From contig NZ_QFRI01000001.1 of assembly GCF_003143755.1 (NCBI RefSeq), positions 952,051-1,016,050 on the forward strand: a DNA stretch of 64,000 nucleotides, read 5' to 3'. A program made the translations under genes and the position numbers. Below, in pieces: positions 51,985 through 61,651 of the stretch. The notes beneath the pieces were generated by a model that saw only the letters and a list, made by a program, of their open reading frames with translations, did not search any database and had not been told where the DNA came from. This DNA comes from Algibacter marinivivus (GTDB lineage Bacteria; Bacteroidota; Bacteroidia; Flavobacteriales; Flavobacteriaceae). Each line of letters begins with the position of its first letter. Position 1 is the first letter of the stretch.

Positions 51985-53390
51985 TAAGCCTTTTCCTCTC
52001 CTCTTAAAGCATTTACAATAGTTTGATATATAATTTTTAAATCAAGTAATAAAGACCAATTCTCAATATAGAAAATATCGTATTTAACTCTGTTAATTAT
52101 ATCTTTATCCGTTTCTACTTCTCCACGACAACCTTTTATTTGTGCTAAACCAGTAATTCCAGGTTTAACACGATGCCTAAAAATAAAATTATATTTATCT
52201 ATTTTTTTTGAATATTCTTCTGTATAGGATAACATATGAGGCCTAGGACCCACAACAGACATGTCCCCTTTTAGAACATTTATAAATTGAGGGAGTTCAT
52301 CTATACTTGTGCTTCTTAAAAATTTTCCAATATTAGTAACTCTATTATCATTTTGTTTTACATAAGTACCTTTCACCTCTTTTGTAATGGTTAACGATCT
52401 GTATTTATAACAATAAAATTCTTTATAGTTTATACCATTTCTTTTATGCCTATAAAACAATGGTCCTTTAGATTCTAACCTTATAAGAACAAACAAAATA
52501 ATTGAAAGCCAAGAAAGAATAAAAATTAAAATTAATAGTGAAAACAGAATATCAAATGCTCGCTTTATAAATTTATTAATTTCATTATTTAACGAAACTT
52601 CTTGGATTGATAATACTGGGAGGTAGTTATAGAAATCAGTATTGAGGCGTTTAGAAAAAAGCCTTGATGTATTTGGAATAAACTTAATGTTACAATGGTT
52701 TATGTTTGCATACTTAACAAATTCATTTACTTGTTTTTCAGTTAATTCATCTATTGCACAATAAATTTCATCAATATTATTATCCTTTTCAAGGAAATCA
52801 AAACTATCTTTGATAGTTCCGGAAGTCTTTTCTTCTTTTTTATCGCTAAATACTGCTTTTAAATTATACCCTAATTCTTTTTTATTTAAAAATATACTCT
52901 TGAGCTCCTCAACACAAGAACCTCCACCTATTATTATAACGTTTCTTAAATTTCCTTTTAAATAAGATCTAACTGTTTTTAAAATATAAAAACTTAAAAT
53001 TTTAAGCGTTGCTATAGCTAAAAATGAATAAATCAGATATTTTAAAACAATAAAAGCTTGTACATTGATACTCCTAAAAATACCAATAAATGCAAAGACT
53101 ATAACTCCATAAGCTATGAATTGTTTTGCTAGAAGAGAAACTATATTAATTAATGAAGTATATCTATAAACTTTATAAAATTTTAATAAAAAAGAAGAAG
53201 ATAGCCAAAGAATAATTGAATATACAGAGTAAAGTAAGTACTTATCATTGAAGAATTTTGTTGAAAAAAAATACAGGTTTTCTTCATTAAAGCTTAATAA
53301 ATAAACGGCGAATACATTTATAACTAAAAGATCGTAAATTATTAACGCTGGTCTTAAAAGCCATGAATATCTACCACGTATATACCCCAT
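51981..53390 (-). CDS. Polyprenyl-phosphate sugar-1-phosphate transferase (WbaP/WcaJ type)
   Basis: 469 residues. Several N-terminal helices (to about 140), a central Rossmann-like CoA-binding region (VIIIGGGSCVEELKS), then the catalytic bacterial sugar transferase domain (from about 268: KRAFDILFSLLILIF, FYCYKYRSLT, STSIDELPQFINVLKGDM, SVVGPRPHMLSYTEEY, KPGITGLAQIKGCRGE). It starts glycan synthesis by loading a sugar phosphate on undecaprenyl phosphate. Last gene of the minus-strand half; 7 nt after the UXS gene. Confidence 0.94.
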   Translation of the reverse strand: MGYIRGRYSWLLRPALIIYDLLVINVFAVYLLSFNEENLYFFSTKFFNDKYLLYSVYSIILWLSSSFLLKFYKVYRYTSLINIVSLLAKQFIAYGVIVFAFIGIFRSINVQAFIVLKYLIYSFLAIATLKILSFYILKTVRSYLKGNLRNVIIIGGGSCVEELKSIFLNKKELGYNLKAVFSDKKEEKTSGTIKDSFDFLEKDNNIDEIYCAIDELTEKQVNEFVKYANINHCNIKFIPNTSRLFSKRLNTDFYNYLPVLSIQEVSLNNEINKFIKRAFDILFSLLILIFILSWLSIILFVLIRLESKGPLFYRHKRNGINYKEFYCYKYRSLTITKEVKGTYVKQNDNRVTNIGKFLRSTSIDELPQFINVLKGDMSVVGPRPHMLSYTEEYSKKIDKYNFIFRHRVKPGITGLAQIKGCRGEVETDKDIINRVKYDIFYIENWSLLLDLKIIYQTIVNALRGEEKAY

Positions 53391-53397
53391 AAGCTGT

Positions 53398-54390
53398 TTA
53401 TTTGTTTATATAACTTGAAAAATCTTTATGTTCACTCTTATATAACTCTTCTTCTGTTAAACTTTTAAAATATTCAAAGGTTATTTTCATGCCTTCGAAT
53501 CTTTCTACTTTAGGTTCCCATCCTAGTAACTTTTTAGCTAGAGTTATATCTGGTTGTCTTTGCATTGGGTCATTTACAGGTAAATCTTTATAAATTAGCT
53601 TTTGTTTTGTTCCTGTCAATTTAATAATCTCTTCTGCAAAATCCTTAATCGTTATTTCATTAGGATTCCCAATATTTACAGGTTCTGAATAATCACTAAG
53701 TAACAGTCTATATATCCCTTCAATTTGATCATCTACATAACAAAATGAGCGTGTTTGAGAGCCGTCACCAAAAATAGTTAAATCTTCTCCTCTAAGCGCT
53801 TGACCCAAAAATGCTGGTATAACCCGACCATCATTTAATCTCATTCTAGGTCCATAAGTATTAAATATACGTACAATACGAGTTTCTATACCATGAAATC
53901 GATGATAAGCCATTGTAATAGATTCTTGGAAACGTTTAGCCTCATCATAAACTCCACGAGGGCCTATGGTATTTACATTTCCATAATAGTCTTCTGTTTG
54001 TGGATGGACTAAAGGATTACCATAAACTTCAGAAGTAGAAGCAATAAGCATTCGCGCTTTTTTTGCTTTGGCTAAACCTAACAGGTTATGAGTACCTAAT
54101 GCTCCAACTTTTAAGGTTTGAATTGGTATTTTTAAATAGTCGATAGGGCTTGCTGGTGAAGCAAAATGAAGGATATAATCTAAACCCCCTCTTAGCTCAA
54201 TAAAGTTTGTTACATCATGTGCTACAAATTCGAAATTCTCTAAGCCTAATAAATGCTCAATGTTTTTTTTATCTCCAGTTATAAAATTATCCATTCCAAC
54301 AACATAATATCCTTCAGATATAAATCTATCACATAAATGAGAACCTAAAAAGCCGGCTGCACCTGTTATTAAAATCTTTTTCCTTTGCAT
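53398..54390 (-). CDS. UDP-glucuronate decarboxylase (UXS-type SDR)
   Basis: 330 residues of the extended SDR family. NAD-binding [10 protein letters not shown] (10-19), STSEVYGNP with catalytic Ser/Thr, YDEAKR with the Tyr-x3-Lys pair, and [21 protein letters not shown], a characteristic UXS segment. The enzyme makes UDP-xylose from UDP-glucuronate, so xylose or a 4-keto-pentose product may be in the polymer. Between the MraY/WecA-type gene and the sugar transferase gene. Confidence 0.9.
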   Translation of the reverse strand: MQRKKILITGAAGFLGSHLCDRFISEGYYVVGMDNFITGDKKNIEHLLGLENFEFVAHDVTNFIELRGGLDYILHFASPASPIDYLKIPIQTLKVGALGTHNLLGLAKAKKARMLIASTSEVYGNPLVHPQTEDYYGNVNTIGPRGVYDEAKRFQESITMAYHRFHGIETRIVRIFNTYGPRMRLNDGRVIPAFLGQALRGEDLTIFGDGSQTRSFCYVDDQIEGIYRLLLSDYSEPVNIGNPNEITIKDFAEEIIKLTGTKQKLIYKDLPVNDPMQRQPDITLAKKLLGWEPKVERFEGMKITFEYFKSLTEEELYKSEHKDFSSYINK

Positions 54391-54421
54391 TAATTTTTAC
54401 TTAACTAGATAATGAAAATGT

Positions 54422-55576
54422 TTAGTCTTGTTCAGTTGAACTAGATGGGGGTTTCTTTTTAATTTTTTGTTCAATTTTATTTATTTTTCTTTTAAAACGA
54501 ATCCTTCTTTTAATATTACTAAAACTATAATTATATCTGTAAAAAAAATAACCTAATAATATAACTGTTATTACTAATACTGTAGCTAACCAAAAATTAT
54601 ATGATGTGCTGCCTAATATGATAAAAAGGTAAACAAATAATAAATTGAATGTTCCAATAATTAAACTCGCCTTTTTATGAGATAATTTAAAATAATCTAT
54701 TAATATATGGTGCGTGTGATTTCTATCAGCTGAAAAAGGACTCCTTTTGTTTGCTAATCTAATTGTAAAAACTCTAGCTGTATCAAACAAAGGCACTATT
54801 AATATACTTATAGCAATTAAAGGAATGTTTTCAATAAGAAAAGGTAAATTATCATAGTCTTCTGGTGATAAGGCTAAAAATTTAAGGGTTAAAATACTTA
54901 TTATATATCCGACTATAAGAGAACCTGTATCTCCCATAAAAATCTTCTGATCGGTTGTTGAAAAATTAAATTTCAAAAAAGCTATTAAACAACCATTCAG
55001 GGTTAAACTTATTAATAAAAAGAAATACTCTTTTGTCATATAGAATATAGTTGCATAAATTATGAGTATAATAATACCAACAATTGCAGCTAATCCGTCA
55101 ATACCATCAATCAAATTGTATGCATTAATAATTGTGACCATAATAAAGCCTCCAACAATATAATATACATAAAATGGAATTTCATATATACCCATAAACC
55201 CGTTAAGAGAATGAATCATGAAACTTTCATTACTGAGTATAAAAAAAACAGAAATTAACTGAGCTGCTAATTTAGTGTAGGGTGATAACACTACTAAATC
55301 ATCTTTCAGTCCAATTATAAATAGAACTGTTAGCCCAGGCATAATATAAATTGACTCTTCATAACTAGACCAATTTCTTAAAAAAAAAAGAGCTAAAATC
55401 AGTGTGTAAAAAAAAGACACTCCACCAAGGGTTGGTGTTTTTTTTACATGAGAACTTCTATTGTTGGGGCTATCCATTAAATTCTTATACTCAACTAAAC
55501 CAATAATTTTAGGTATTGTTAGAAAAGTTAGAATATATGATCCTGTAAAAAATAAAATAGGATAATAAAGGGACAT
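54422..55576 (-). CDS. MraY/WecA-family glycosyl-1-phosphate transferase
   Basis: 384 residues with about 10 hydrophobic helices. Family motifs NRSSHVKKTPTLGG (substrate/Mg), NAYNLIDGIDGLAA, MGDTGSL and FSADRNHTHHILID (the HIH-type motif) are all present. It transfers HexNAc-1-phosphate to undecaprenyl phosphate. The C-terminus is basic. Its presence alongside a WbaP/WcaJ-type transferase in one cluster offers two possible initiation routes. TACTTTTA on the minus strand at 55594-55601 is a weak -7 candidate. Confidence 0.93.
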   Translation of the reverse strand: MSLYYPILFFTGSYILTFLTIPKIIGLVEYKNLMDSPNNRSSHVKKTPTLGGVSFFYTLILALFFLRNWSSYEESIYIMPGLTVLFIIGLKDDLVVLSPYTKLAAQLISVFFILSNESFMIHSLNGFMGIYEIPFYVYYIVGGFIMVTIINAYNLIDGIDGLAAIVGIIILIIYATIFYMTKEYFFLLISLTLNGCLIAFLKFNFSTTDQKIFMGDTGSLIVGYIISILTLKFLALSPEDYDNLPFLIENIPLIAISILIVPLFDTARVFTIRLANKRSPFSADRNHTHHILIDYFKLSHKKASLIIGTFNLLFVYLFIILGSTSYNFWLATVLVITVILLGYFFYRYNYSFSNIKRRIRFKRKINKIEQKIKKKPPSSSTEQD

Positions 55577-55647
55577 TATAAATTATTTAGCCGTAAAAGT
55601 ACAAAGATTGTTCTAGTTTATCACATTAATGGTATACAAAACATTAA

Positions 55648-56841
55648 TTATCTAATGATATAATCTAACATTTTTTTTGCTAAATTTTCTCTATTAAAAT
55701 CTTTCTTTAAATTTTCAAAATTTGTAGAATTAAAAGATTTAGTTTGTATTTCTTTAAGCTTTTTAATATAGTTTTCTTCATTCTCGGGAATAAAAGCAAC
55801 ACCTACGTTATAGCTTTCAATTAATTTTTTAGCCTCTCCTTCAACTCCTAATAAAATTGGTTTTTCCATGGCGCATAATTCAAAAATTTTTGATGGCAAT
55901 ACGTGTTTAAAAGTCTCAGACTTTTTTAAATTAACCAAAGCAACATCTAAAATTGATATATAGTTGGCTACCTTCTCTTTTTTAACAGATGGCAACATCG
56001 TTATATTATTTAATTGCAATCTTTCTTTTAACTTTAACAATTCTTCTTTTTTTGCCCCATCTCCTAAAAACAAAAAATGAATATCATTATTGGTTATCTT
56101 TTTAGCACTTCTAAAAATAAAATCTAAACCATGAGCCATTCCGTGAGTTCCAATATAACCAATAATAAATTTATCTTTAAGATTTAAACTATTCAACAAA
56201 CTATGGTCTTTTGGTGAGGAAAAGAACAAATCACTATTAACACCATTTTTTATAACAGTAATTTCATTTTCTGATAGATTATGCTTTTTAATAAGTGTCT
56301 CTTTAAAAGAATCAGTAACAACCACAATTTTATGTGCACTCTTATACATTCTCTTTTCTAAGTATTCAAAAAAACGAATTGCTAATCCAGTTTTCATAGC
56401 TCCAACTGCTTTTATAGATTCGGGCCATAGGTCCCTAACTTCCATAATCCAGTGTTTTCGTTTCCAAAAAGACAACCACCTTCCTGAAATTGCAGTAAAA
56501 AATTGAGGAGATGTAGCAATAATAATATCCGTTTTTATAAAAAGCCCTGCTATAAATGAAGCAAACATAAAACTTAAATAGTCTAAAATCCTTTTAACAA
56601 ATCCTTTATTTGCAGAAATATATGTCCATACTCGAATTACTTTTATACCGTCAACAATTTCTTTTTGAATTAATTTATTTTTGTACCCTTTAAATAACTT
56701 TCCTTTTGGGAAATTTGGAGCACAAGTAACAACTGTTACATCAACACCCAATTTTACCCAGTGTTTACAGTGCTCATAAGTTCTTGTTGCAGGCGCATTT
56801 ACTTCTGGTGGAAAATTATCAGTAAGGAAAAGTATTTTCAT
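55648..56841 (-). CDS. Glycosyltransferase family 4 (WbuB-like)
   Basis: 397 residues, GT-B fold with N-terminal LTDNFPPEVNAPATRTYEHCKHWVKLG, central KRKHWIMEVRDLWPES and C-terminal PSKIFELCAMEKPILLGVEGEAK. It is a paralogue type of the GT4 at 50821 but distinct in sequence. It overlaps the heparinase-like gene stop by 4 nt, so they are translationally coupled. Confidence 0.92.
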   Translation of the reverse strand: MKILFLTDNFPPEVNAPATRTYEHCKHWVKLGVDVTVVTCAPNFPKGKLFKGYKNKLIQKEIVDGIKVIRVWTYISANKGFVKRILDYLSFMFASFIAGLFIKTDIIIATSPQFFTAISGRWLSFWKRKHWIMEVRDLWPESIKAVGAMKTGLAIRFFEYLEKRMYKSAHKIVVVTDSFKETLIKKHNLSENEITVIKNGVNSDLFFSSPKDHSLLNSLNLKDKFIIGYIGTHGMAHGLDFIFRSAKKITNNDIHFLFLGDGAKKEELLKLKERLQLNNITMLPSVKKEKVANYISILDVALVNLKKSETFKHVLPSKIFELCAMEKPILLGVEGEAKKLIESYNVGVAFIPENEENYIKKLKEIQTKSFNSTNFENLKKDFNRENLAKKMLDYIIR

Positions 56842-58418
56842 AAAAAAATTTGAGTTTTCAACATTTTAATAAATTCTATTTCAATCATTTGAGCTTTAGC
56901 AGTTTTATTAAATCCTAGAGCATAATCATATTCTAAAATATTGATTTTATTTACATCTTCAGAAAAAGTTATTGAAACTTTATTACCTGAAAGTATTACT
57001 GAATTCTTTTTTTTTGATATACTTATGCTTGGATGGAAATGAAGAAAAGCTTTAACTTTATTATTTGTGTTTTTTGAAAGTTTATCTTCAATAATTATTT
57101 CTTTGTCTTTAGAAATAAATTTACGGGTGTGTAATATATTTAACTTTTTATAACCATCATGAGTTGCCTCTATTTTCTTACTACTTTCTTTTAAATATAC
57201 AATTTTTGCTCTTTCAGCTACTCTAAAACCGCTCCAAACTTGTGATTGATTAATATTACCTATTTTAACTGTATTATGTGACTCTGTACTTCGCTGTAAC
57301 TGTCTTAATTCGTTTTTTTCATAAGTTGATGTTCCAGTATCCACAATCACTGGGGTTCCATTTACGTAAAGCTCAAAATTAAATGTATCCGAATGTACGT
57401 GAGCTGGTTGATATGAAACACCTATATGACCGACATCTACAAAAAGTTCGTAATTATCATTACTTATTTTACGATATCCAGAATCTGAAAGTTTTGTTTT
57501 AGACCAAGATAACTTTAATAATTTAGCGTAATTAAATAATTCCTTAGATGTTGGTGCTATACCATATGTACTGTCATTTACCATTGGAATATTACCATTT
57601 TTGAAGGTTACTTTTTCCAACCAAGATAACATGTTTATAGCTTTTTGCTCTAAAAATAGCTCTAGTTCGTTTGATTTCCAATGATTATGCTTAACTAAAT
57701 TATAACAATCTAAAACCCTATGAAGTATGGTTTGATGATACATAGGTGATAATTCAAAATGTCCCCCGTCTTTTAATATTTCCTCTTCAAGTTCTTCTTT
57801 TAATATTTTTTTTGCGCTTTTATATAATTTTTCATCCTGAAAATAATATGCCCCAAATAAAAGTGAAAAACCATTTTCTAAGTAGTGGTTACCTAAAAAG
57901 TGTAATTCTTGATTAAAAAGGAGCCTTTGATAATGATTATATAATGTTTGATTTATTGATTGATTCCGAATATTGTTTTTGGATAAAAATTTAACCCAAT
58001 TTATACCTCGAAGAGAAATAGTATAAGATTCTTTTCCATCTTTAAGTAAATCTTTATTTGAAATATAATCTTTAATTAAAGAAACACCTTTTTTAATAGT
58101 AATACTTTCTTGGTTGAGAAAATCAAAATAGTTTAAGTTAAAAGTCCATAATTTACCGTATTCTGAAAAATTCCAGTCTATTTCATTTTCAAAAGTATGC
58201 TCTATATTTAAAAAAAGAAACGTTTTTTTATCAAAAAAAGAATTTTGATAAAGAAACAAATCTTCCCACTTCAATAGTTTAAAATGATTTGGTAAATTCT
58301 TGTGATATTTTTTATTAAAAATCTTATCTTTAATTAAGTAATATAACCGATAATAAACCTGTTTAAGCTTAAGATATTTTACAGTATGGATTAATAATAT
58401 TACTTTATCTCTATCCAT
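56838..58418 (-). CDS. Heparinase II/III-like polysaccharide lyase family protein
   Basis: 526 residues: an N-terminal alpha/alpha toroid with helical repeats (NHYLENGFSLLFGAYYFQDE; HFELSPMYHQTILHRVLDCYN) and a C-terminal beta-sandwich heparinase II/III domain with PAHVHSDTFNFELYVNG, IVDTGTSTYE and STESHNTVKIGN. No signal peptide is seen, so it may act inside the cell or on lipid-linked intermediates. In such loci these proteins are found with a bi-domain oxidoreductase and a GT4, as here. It overlaps the oxidoreductase gene by 19 nt. Confidence 0.88.
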   Translation of the reverse strand: MDRDKVILLIHTVKYLKLKQVYYRLYYLIKDKIFNKKYHKNLPNHFKLLKWEDLFLYQNSFFDKKTFLFLNIEHTFENEIDWNFSEYGKLWTFNLNYFDFLNQESITIKKGVSLIKDYISNKDLLKDGKESYTISLRGINWVKFLSKNNIRNQSINQTLYNHYQRLLFNQELHFLGNHYLENGFSLLFGAYYFQDEKLYKSAKKILKEELEEEILKDGGHFELSPMYHQTILHRVLDCYNLVKHNHWKSNELELFLEQKAINMLSWLEKVTFKNGNIPMVNDSTYGIAPTSKELFNYAKLLKLSWSKTKLSDSGYRKISNDNYELFVDVGHIGVSYQPAHVHSDTFNFELYVNGTPVIVDTGTSTYEKNELRQLQRSTESHNTVKIGNINQSQVWSGFRVAERAKIVYLKESSKKIEATHDGYKKLNILHTRKFISKDKEIIIEDKLSKNTNNKVKAFLHFHPSISISKKKNSVILSGNKVSITFSEDVNKINILEYDYALGFNKTAKAQMIEIEFIKMLKTQIFL

Positions 58419-60520
58419 TTACCTAACTTTAGAGATTCAATTGCAGCAAAAGAAGCCCTTGTTGTATTAACAATATCATCAAATGGAATTATAGCATTTC
58501 CACCTTTTTTCTGTTGCTTTATAAGCTCATCAAACTGATTAAAATGACCTTTATCTTGTTTCGAACCTGCCTTAGAAAACCCTTTAAAACCATAACCTTT
58601 TAACTTTCTCCAGTTATCCATAACTAGTGTGCGTTCCTGTGAATAAACCTCTAAACGTTCTTTAGAATAAGCCTTACTTCCGTTTGCAAAATAATTTATT
58701 ACTGCATTTGTGCCGTTTTCATACTGCAACAAAATACTAGCATTATCCGTATTTTCTTCAGGATTAGTTCCCATAGCATTCATACATACTGCTTTTACTT
58801 TACTGCCCGAAAAATAGCTACATAAATCTATATAATGACAAGCTTCTCCAATTATTCTTCCACCTCCAACTTCCATATCATGTACCCAAAACTCGGGTGG
58901 AATAAAACCTGCATTCATTGTAGCTACAATATTAATTGGGGAATTTTCATTTCCTAAAAGTTGTTTCATTTTTTTTGCAAGAGGAGCAAAACGTCTATTG
59001 AATCCTACAGATATATTTACGCTTCTGGTAGTGTATTCTGAAACTATTTCATCTAATTCAACAGTGTTTAGAGCCAAAGGTTTTTCAACAAAAACACTTT
59101 TATCAGCTTTAATAGACTCTAAGACCATGGAAGCGTGCATGTTGTGCTGTGTAGTAATTAAGACCAAATCAACATCTTTATCTTTAAGAATTTCTTTATA
59201 ATTTGAAGTTGAGTTAGCAATGTTATGACGTTTAGCCATAATTGTAGAGGACAAACCTCCAGAACTAGCTATATATTTCATATCCGCACCTACTTTTTTA
59301 AGATTTGGAAGAATAGTTGAACTTGTAAAATTACCAGAACCAATAATGCCAACAATACCTTTTTTTCCTTCAAATGATTTTTCTTCAATTGTTACAGTGG
59401 ACTTTGGAACTTCAGTTGAATTATATTCAATAATAGAGGCAATAGATTTAGAGGAATTCATATCTCCATAAATCTTTTTGTAATCAACTAAAGAAATCCG
59501 TTCAGTAATTAAAGGCTTAACATTTAAAGTTCCTTTTGAAAGTGCAGCTAAGACCGCTTCAAAATTTCTTTTTTCTGTCCATCTCACATATCCAATCGGA
59601 TAATCGTGACCTTTAGTTTCATACTCCTCATCATATCTTCCAGCACCATAGGAACATGATACTTGAAAGGACAGCTCTTTTTTGAAAAAATCAGCTCTAC
59701 TTATATTCAGTCCGATAACACCTACCAAAATAATTCTCCCTTTTTTTCTACACATATTAGCAGATTGAGAAATAATTTCGTCACTTTTATTAGAGGCTGT
59801 AATAATTACACCATCTACTCCAATGCCATTAGTGTAAGATTCTACAAATTTTACTTGGTCATTGCCTTCTGCTGGGTTTATGGCAATTACTCCTTTTTCT
59901 TTTGCTAGTTTTATTTTTTCAGGATCAAAATCAAAACCTATAACATTACAACCATTTGCTAATAATAATTCTGCAGTAACCAAACCTATAAGTCCTAGGC
60001 CAACTACAACAATGGTCTCCCCAAAAGTAGGGTTTAATAGTCTTATGCCTTGTAAACCTATGGAACCTATTACTGTAAATGCTGCTTCTTCATCTGTTAC
60101 ATTATCAGGAATTTTAGCGGTTAAGTTTTTAGGTACATTTACATATTCGGCATGATTCCCATTTGATGCAACTCTATCTCCTACATTAAAACCTTCAACA
60201 CCTTTTCCAACAGCAATAACTTCACCTACATTACAATAACCTAAAGGTAATGGTTGGTTTAGTTTATTAAAAACAGCATTCATTGTTGGTTTTAAACCAT
60301 CAGTTTTTACCTTATCCAAAACCATTTTTACTTTATCGGGTTGCTGGCGAGCTTTTTGAATAAAGTTTGCTTTACCAAACTCAACCAACATTTTTTCTGT
60401 GCCTAATGATACTAGTGATCTAGTGGTTTTGATAAGTACATGTCCTGATTTTACTATAGGGGTTGGTACTTCTTCTAATATGGTTTCTCCGTTCTTTAGG
60501 TCTTGTATTATTTGTTTCAT
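58400..60520 (-). CDS. Bi-domain oxidoreductase: zinc-type dehydrogenase fused to Gfo/Idh/MocA
   Basis: 706 residues. Residues 1-365 are a medium-chain dehydrogenase domain (GROES-like start, VVVGLGLIGLVTAELLLANG nucleotide fold). Residues about 385-706 are a Gfo/Idh/MocA domain (GIVGIIGSGNFTSSTILPNL; VFVEKPLALN with the conserved EKP). Both domains bind NAD(P); channelled oxidation and reduction of a sugar intermediate is likely. The reaction is not known for certain. Coupled by overlap to the heparinase-like gene. Confidence 0.93.
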   Translation of the reverse strand: MKQIIQDLKNGETILEEVPTPIVKSGHVLIKTTRSLVSLGTEKMLVEFGKANFIQKARQQPDKVKMVLDKVKTDGLKPTMNAVFNKLNQPLPLGYCNVGEVIAVGKGVEGFNVGDRVASNGNHAEYVNVPKNLTAKIPDNVTDEEAAFTVIGSIGLQGIRLLNPTFGETIVVVGLGLIGLVTAELLLANGCNVIGFDFDPEKIKLAKEKGVIAINPAEGNDQVKFVESYTNGIGVDGVIITASNKSDEIISQSANMCRKKGRIILVGVIGLNISRADFFKKELSFQVSCSYGAGRYDEEYETKGHDYPIGYVRWTEKRNFEAVLAALSKGTLNVKPLITERISLVDYKKIYGDMNSSKSIASIIEYNSTEVPKSTVTIEEKSFEGKKGIVGIIGSGNFTSSTILPNLKKVGADMKYIASSGGLSSTIMAKRHNIANSTSNYKEILKDKDVDLVLITTQHNMHASMVLESIKADKSVFVEKPLALNTVELDEIVSEYTTRSVNISVGFNRRFAPLAKKMKQLLGNENSPINIVATMNAGFIPPEFWVHDMEVGGGRIIGEACHYIDLCSYFSGSKVKAVCMNAMGTNPEENTDNASILLQYENGTNAVINYFANGSKAYSKERLEVYSQERTLVMDNWRKLKGYGFKGFSKAGSKQDKGHFNQFDELIKQQKKGGNAIIPFDDIVNTTRASFAAIESLKLGKWIEIK

Positions 60521-60580
60521 TTACCTATTGCAATTTTATAAATAGATTTAAGTTATTTTGTCACACACCCATATTAGATT

Positions 60581-61651
60581 TTAATCATTAATTATTCTCT
60601 CTAATATTTGCCATCGGTTTTCTTTGTAATGGTTTTTAAGAAATTTCTCAATGTCTATTTGTATATCATAAAAATTATCAAAAAAGAATTTTAGTGACTC
60701 TTCATATTCTTTAAAGTTTTTATTTGTTCTTATAACTGAATTGGGCGCTTGTATTATGTGTTTTAAATCAGCATACACTAAAGGTATTCCAAAAGACAGC
60801 AAATTAAAAGCTCTATTACTTATTGTACAAGCCTGAACACTTTTTAATTCTGAATTATATGGTAAAATTGAACAAAAAACATCACTTAAATCCAGATTTC
60901 CCCATGTAACATAAGAAACATACTCAAAATTACTGTATCTTTTTTGTAATAAAGTAATTTTATCTGAATCCTTTTCCCTAATACTTGGACCTATAAATCT
61001 AAAATTATAATTTGTTTTTTCAACCAACAATTCTACTGTATCCCAATCCAACCTACCAATAAAGCCAAAATACAAAACAGTATTTCTTTTTGAAATACTG
61101 TTTTCAGGAAATATGTATCGCTTTTGACTCCATGGAAATAATATAGCTACATTGTCCATATATCTTTTAATTTTATCAAAAAGAGGATAAGAAACAGTCA
61201 AAACATAGTCCGAATTTGTACAAGTTGCTTGAGTTTGATTTCTAATTTGTTTACGCATGCCAAATTTTGATTGCTCCTCAAAATCGTCATTAATAAATGT
61301 AATTATCTTTTTGTTTGGAAATAACTCCCTTAAAAAAGTATAGTCATAATTAAAATTCACTATAAAATCTATGTGAAGATTTTTTGATATTTTTTTTAAA
61401 TATTTTTTAACAACAAAGTTATTGAGTCTTTGGATTATTGGAAAGTATCTTAATTGGTGATGAATAAGTTCTGCATGAGAAAAAAAATTAATCCCTTCTT
61501 CAATTCTTCCTTTAATTAAAAAACTTTTGTAATTGTTTTTTTCAATAAAAAAAACATTATATCCATTTTCTTTCAATAAATATGTTATTTGGTGTCTTAT
61601 TCTTGGAGCCTCATCCCAATTGGTTTTAGTAAGTATAAACGCGTTTTTCAT
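60581..61651 (-). CDS. Glycosyltransferase, GT4-like (GT-B)
   Basis: 356 residues. The N-terminal fold (MKNAFILTKTNWDEAPRIRHQI) and the C-terminal CTISNRAFNLLSFGIPLVY segment resemble GT-B family 4 or 1 enzymes, though the usual EXE motif is weak. Its start overlaps the stop of the Wzy-like gene (61648) by 4 nt, indicating co-translation. Acceptor and donor are unknown. Confidence 0.78.
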   Translation of the reverse strand: MKNAFILTKTNWDEAPRIRHQITYLLKENGYNVFFIEKNNYKSFLIKGRIEEGINFFSHAELIHHQLRYFPIIQRLNNFVVKKYLKKISKNLHIDFIVNFNYDYTFLRELFPNKKIITFINDDFEEQSKFGMRKQIRNQTQATCTNSDYVLTVSYPLFDKIKRYMDNVAILFPWSQKRYIFPENSISKRNTVLYFGFIGRLDWDTVELLVEKTNYNFRFIGPSIREKDSDKITLLQKRYSNFEYVSYVTWGNLDLSDVFCSILPYNSELKSVQACTISNRAFNLLSFGIPLVYADLKHIIQAPNSVIRTNKNFKEYEESLKFFFDNFYDIQIDIEKFLKNHYKENRWQILERIIND

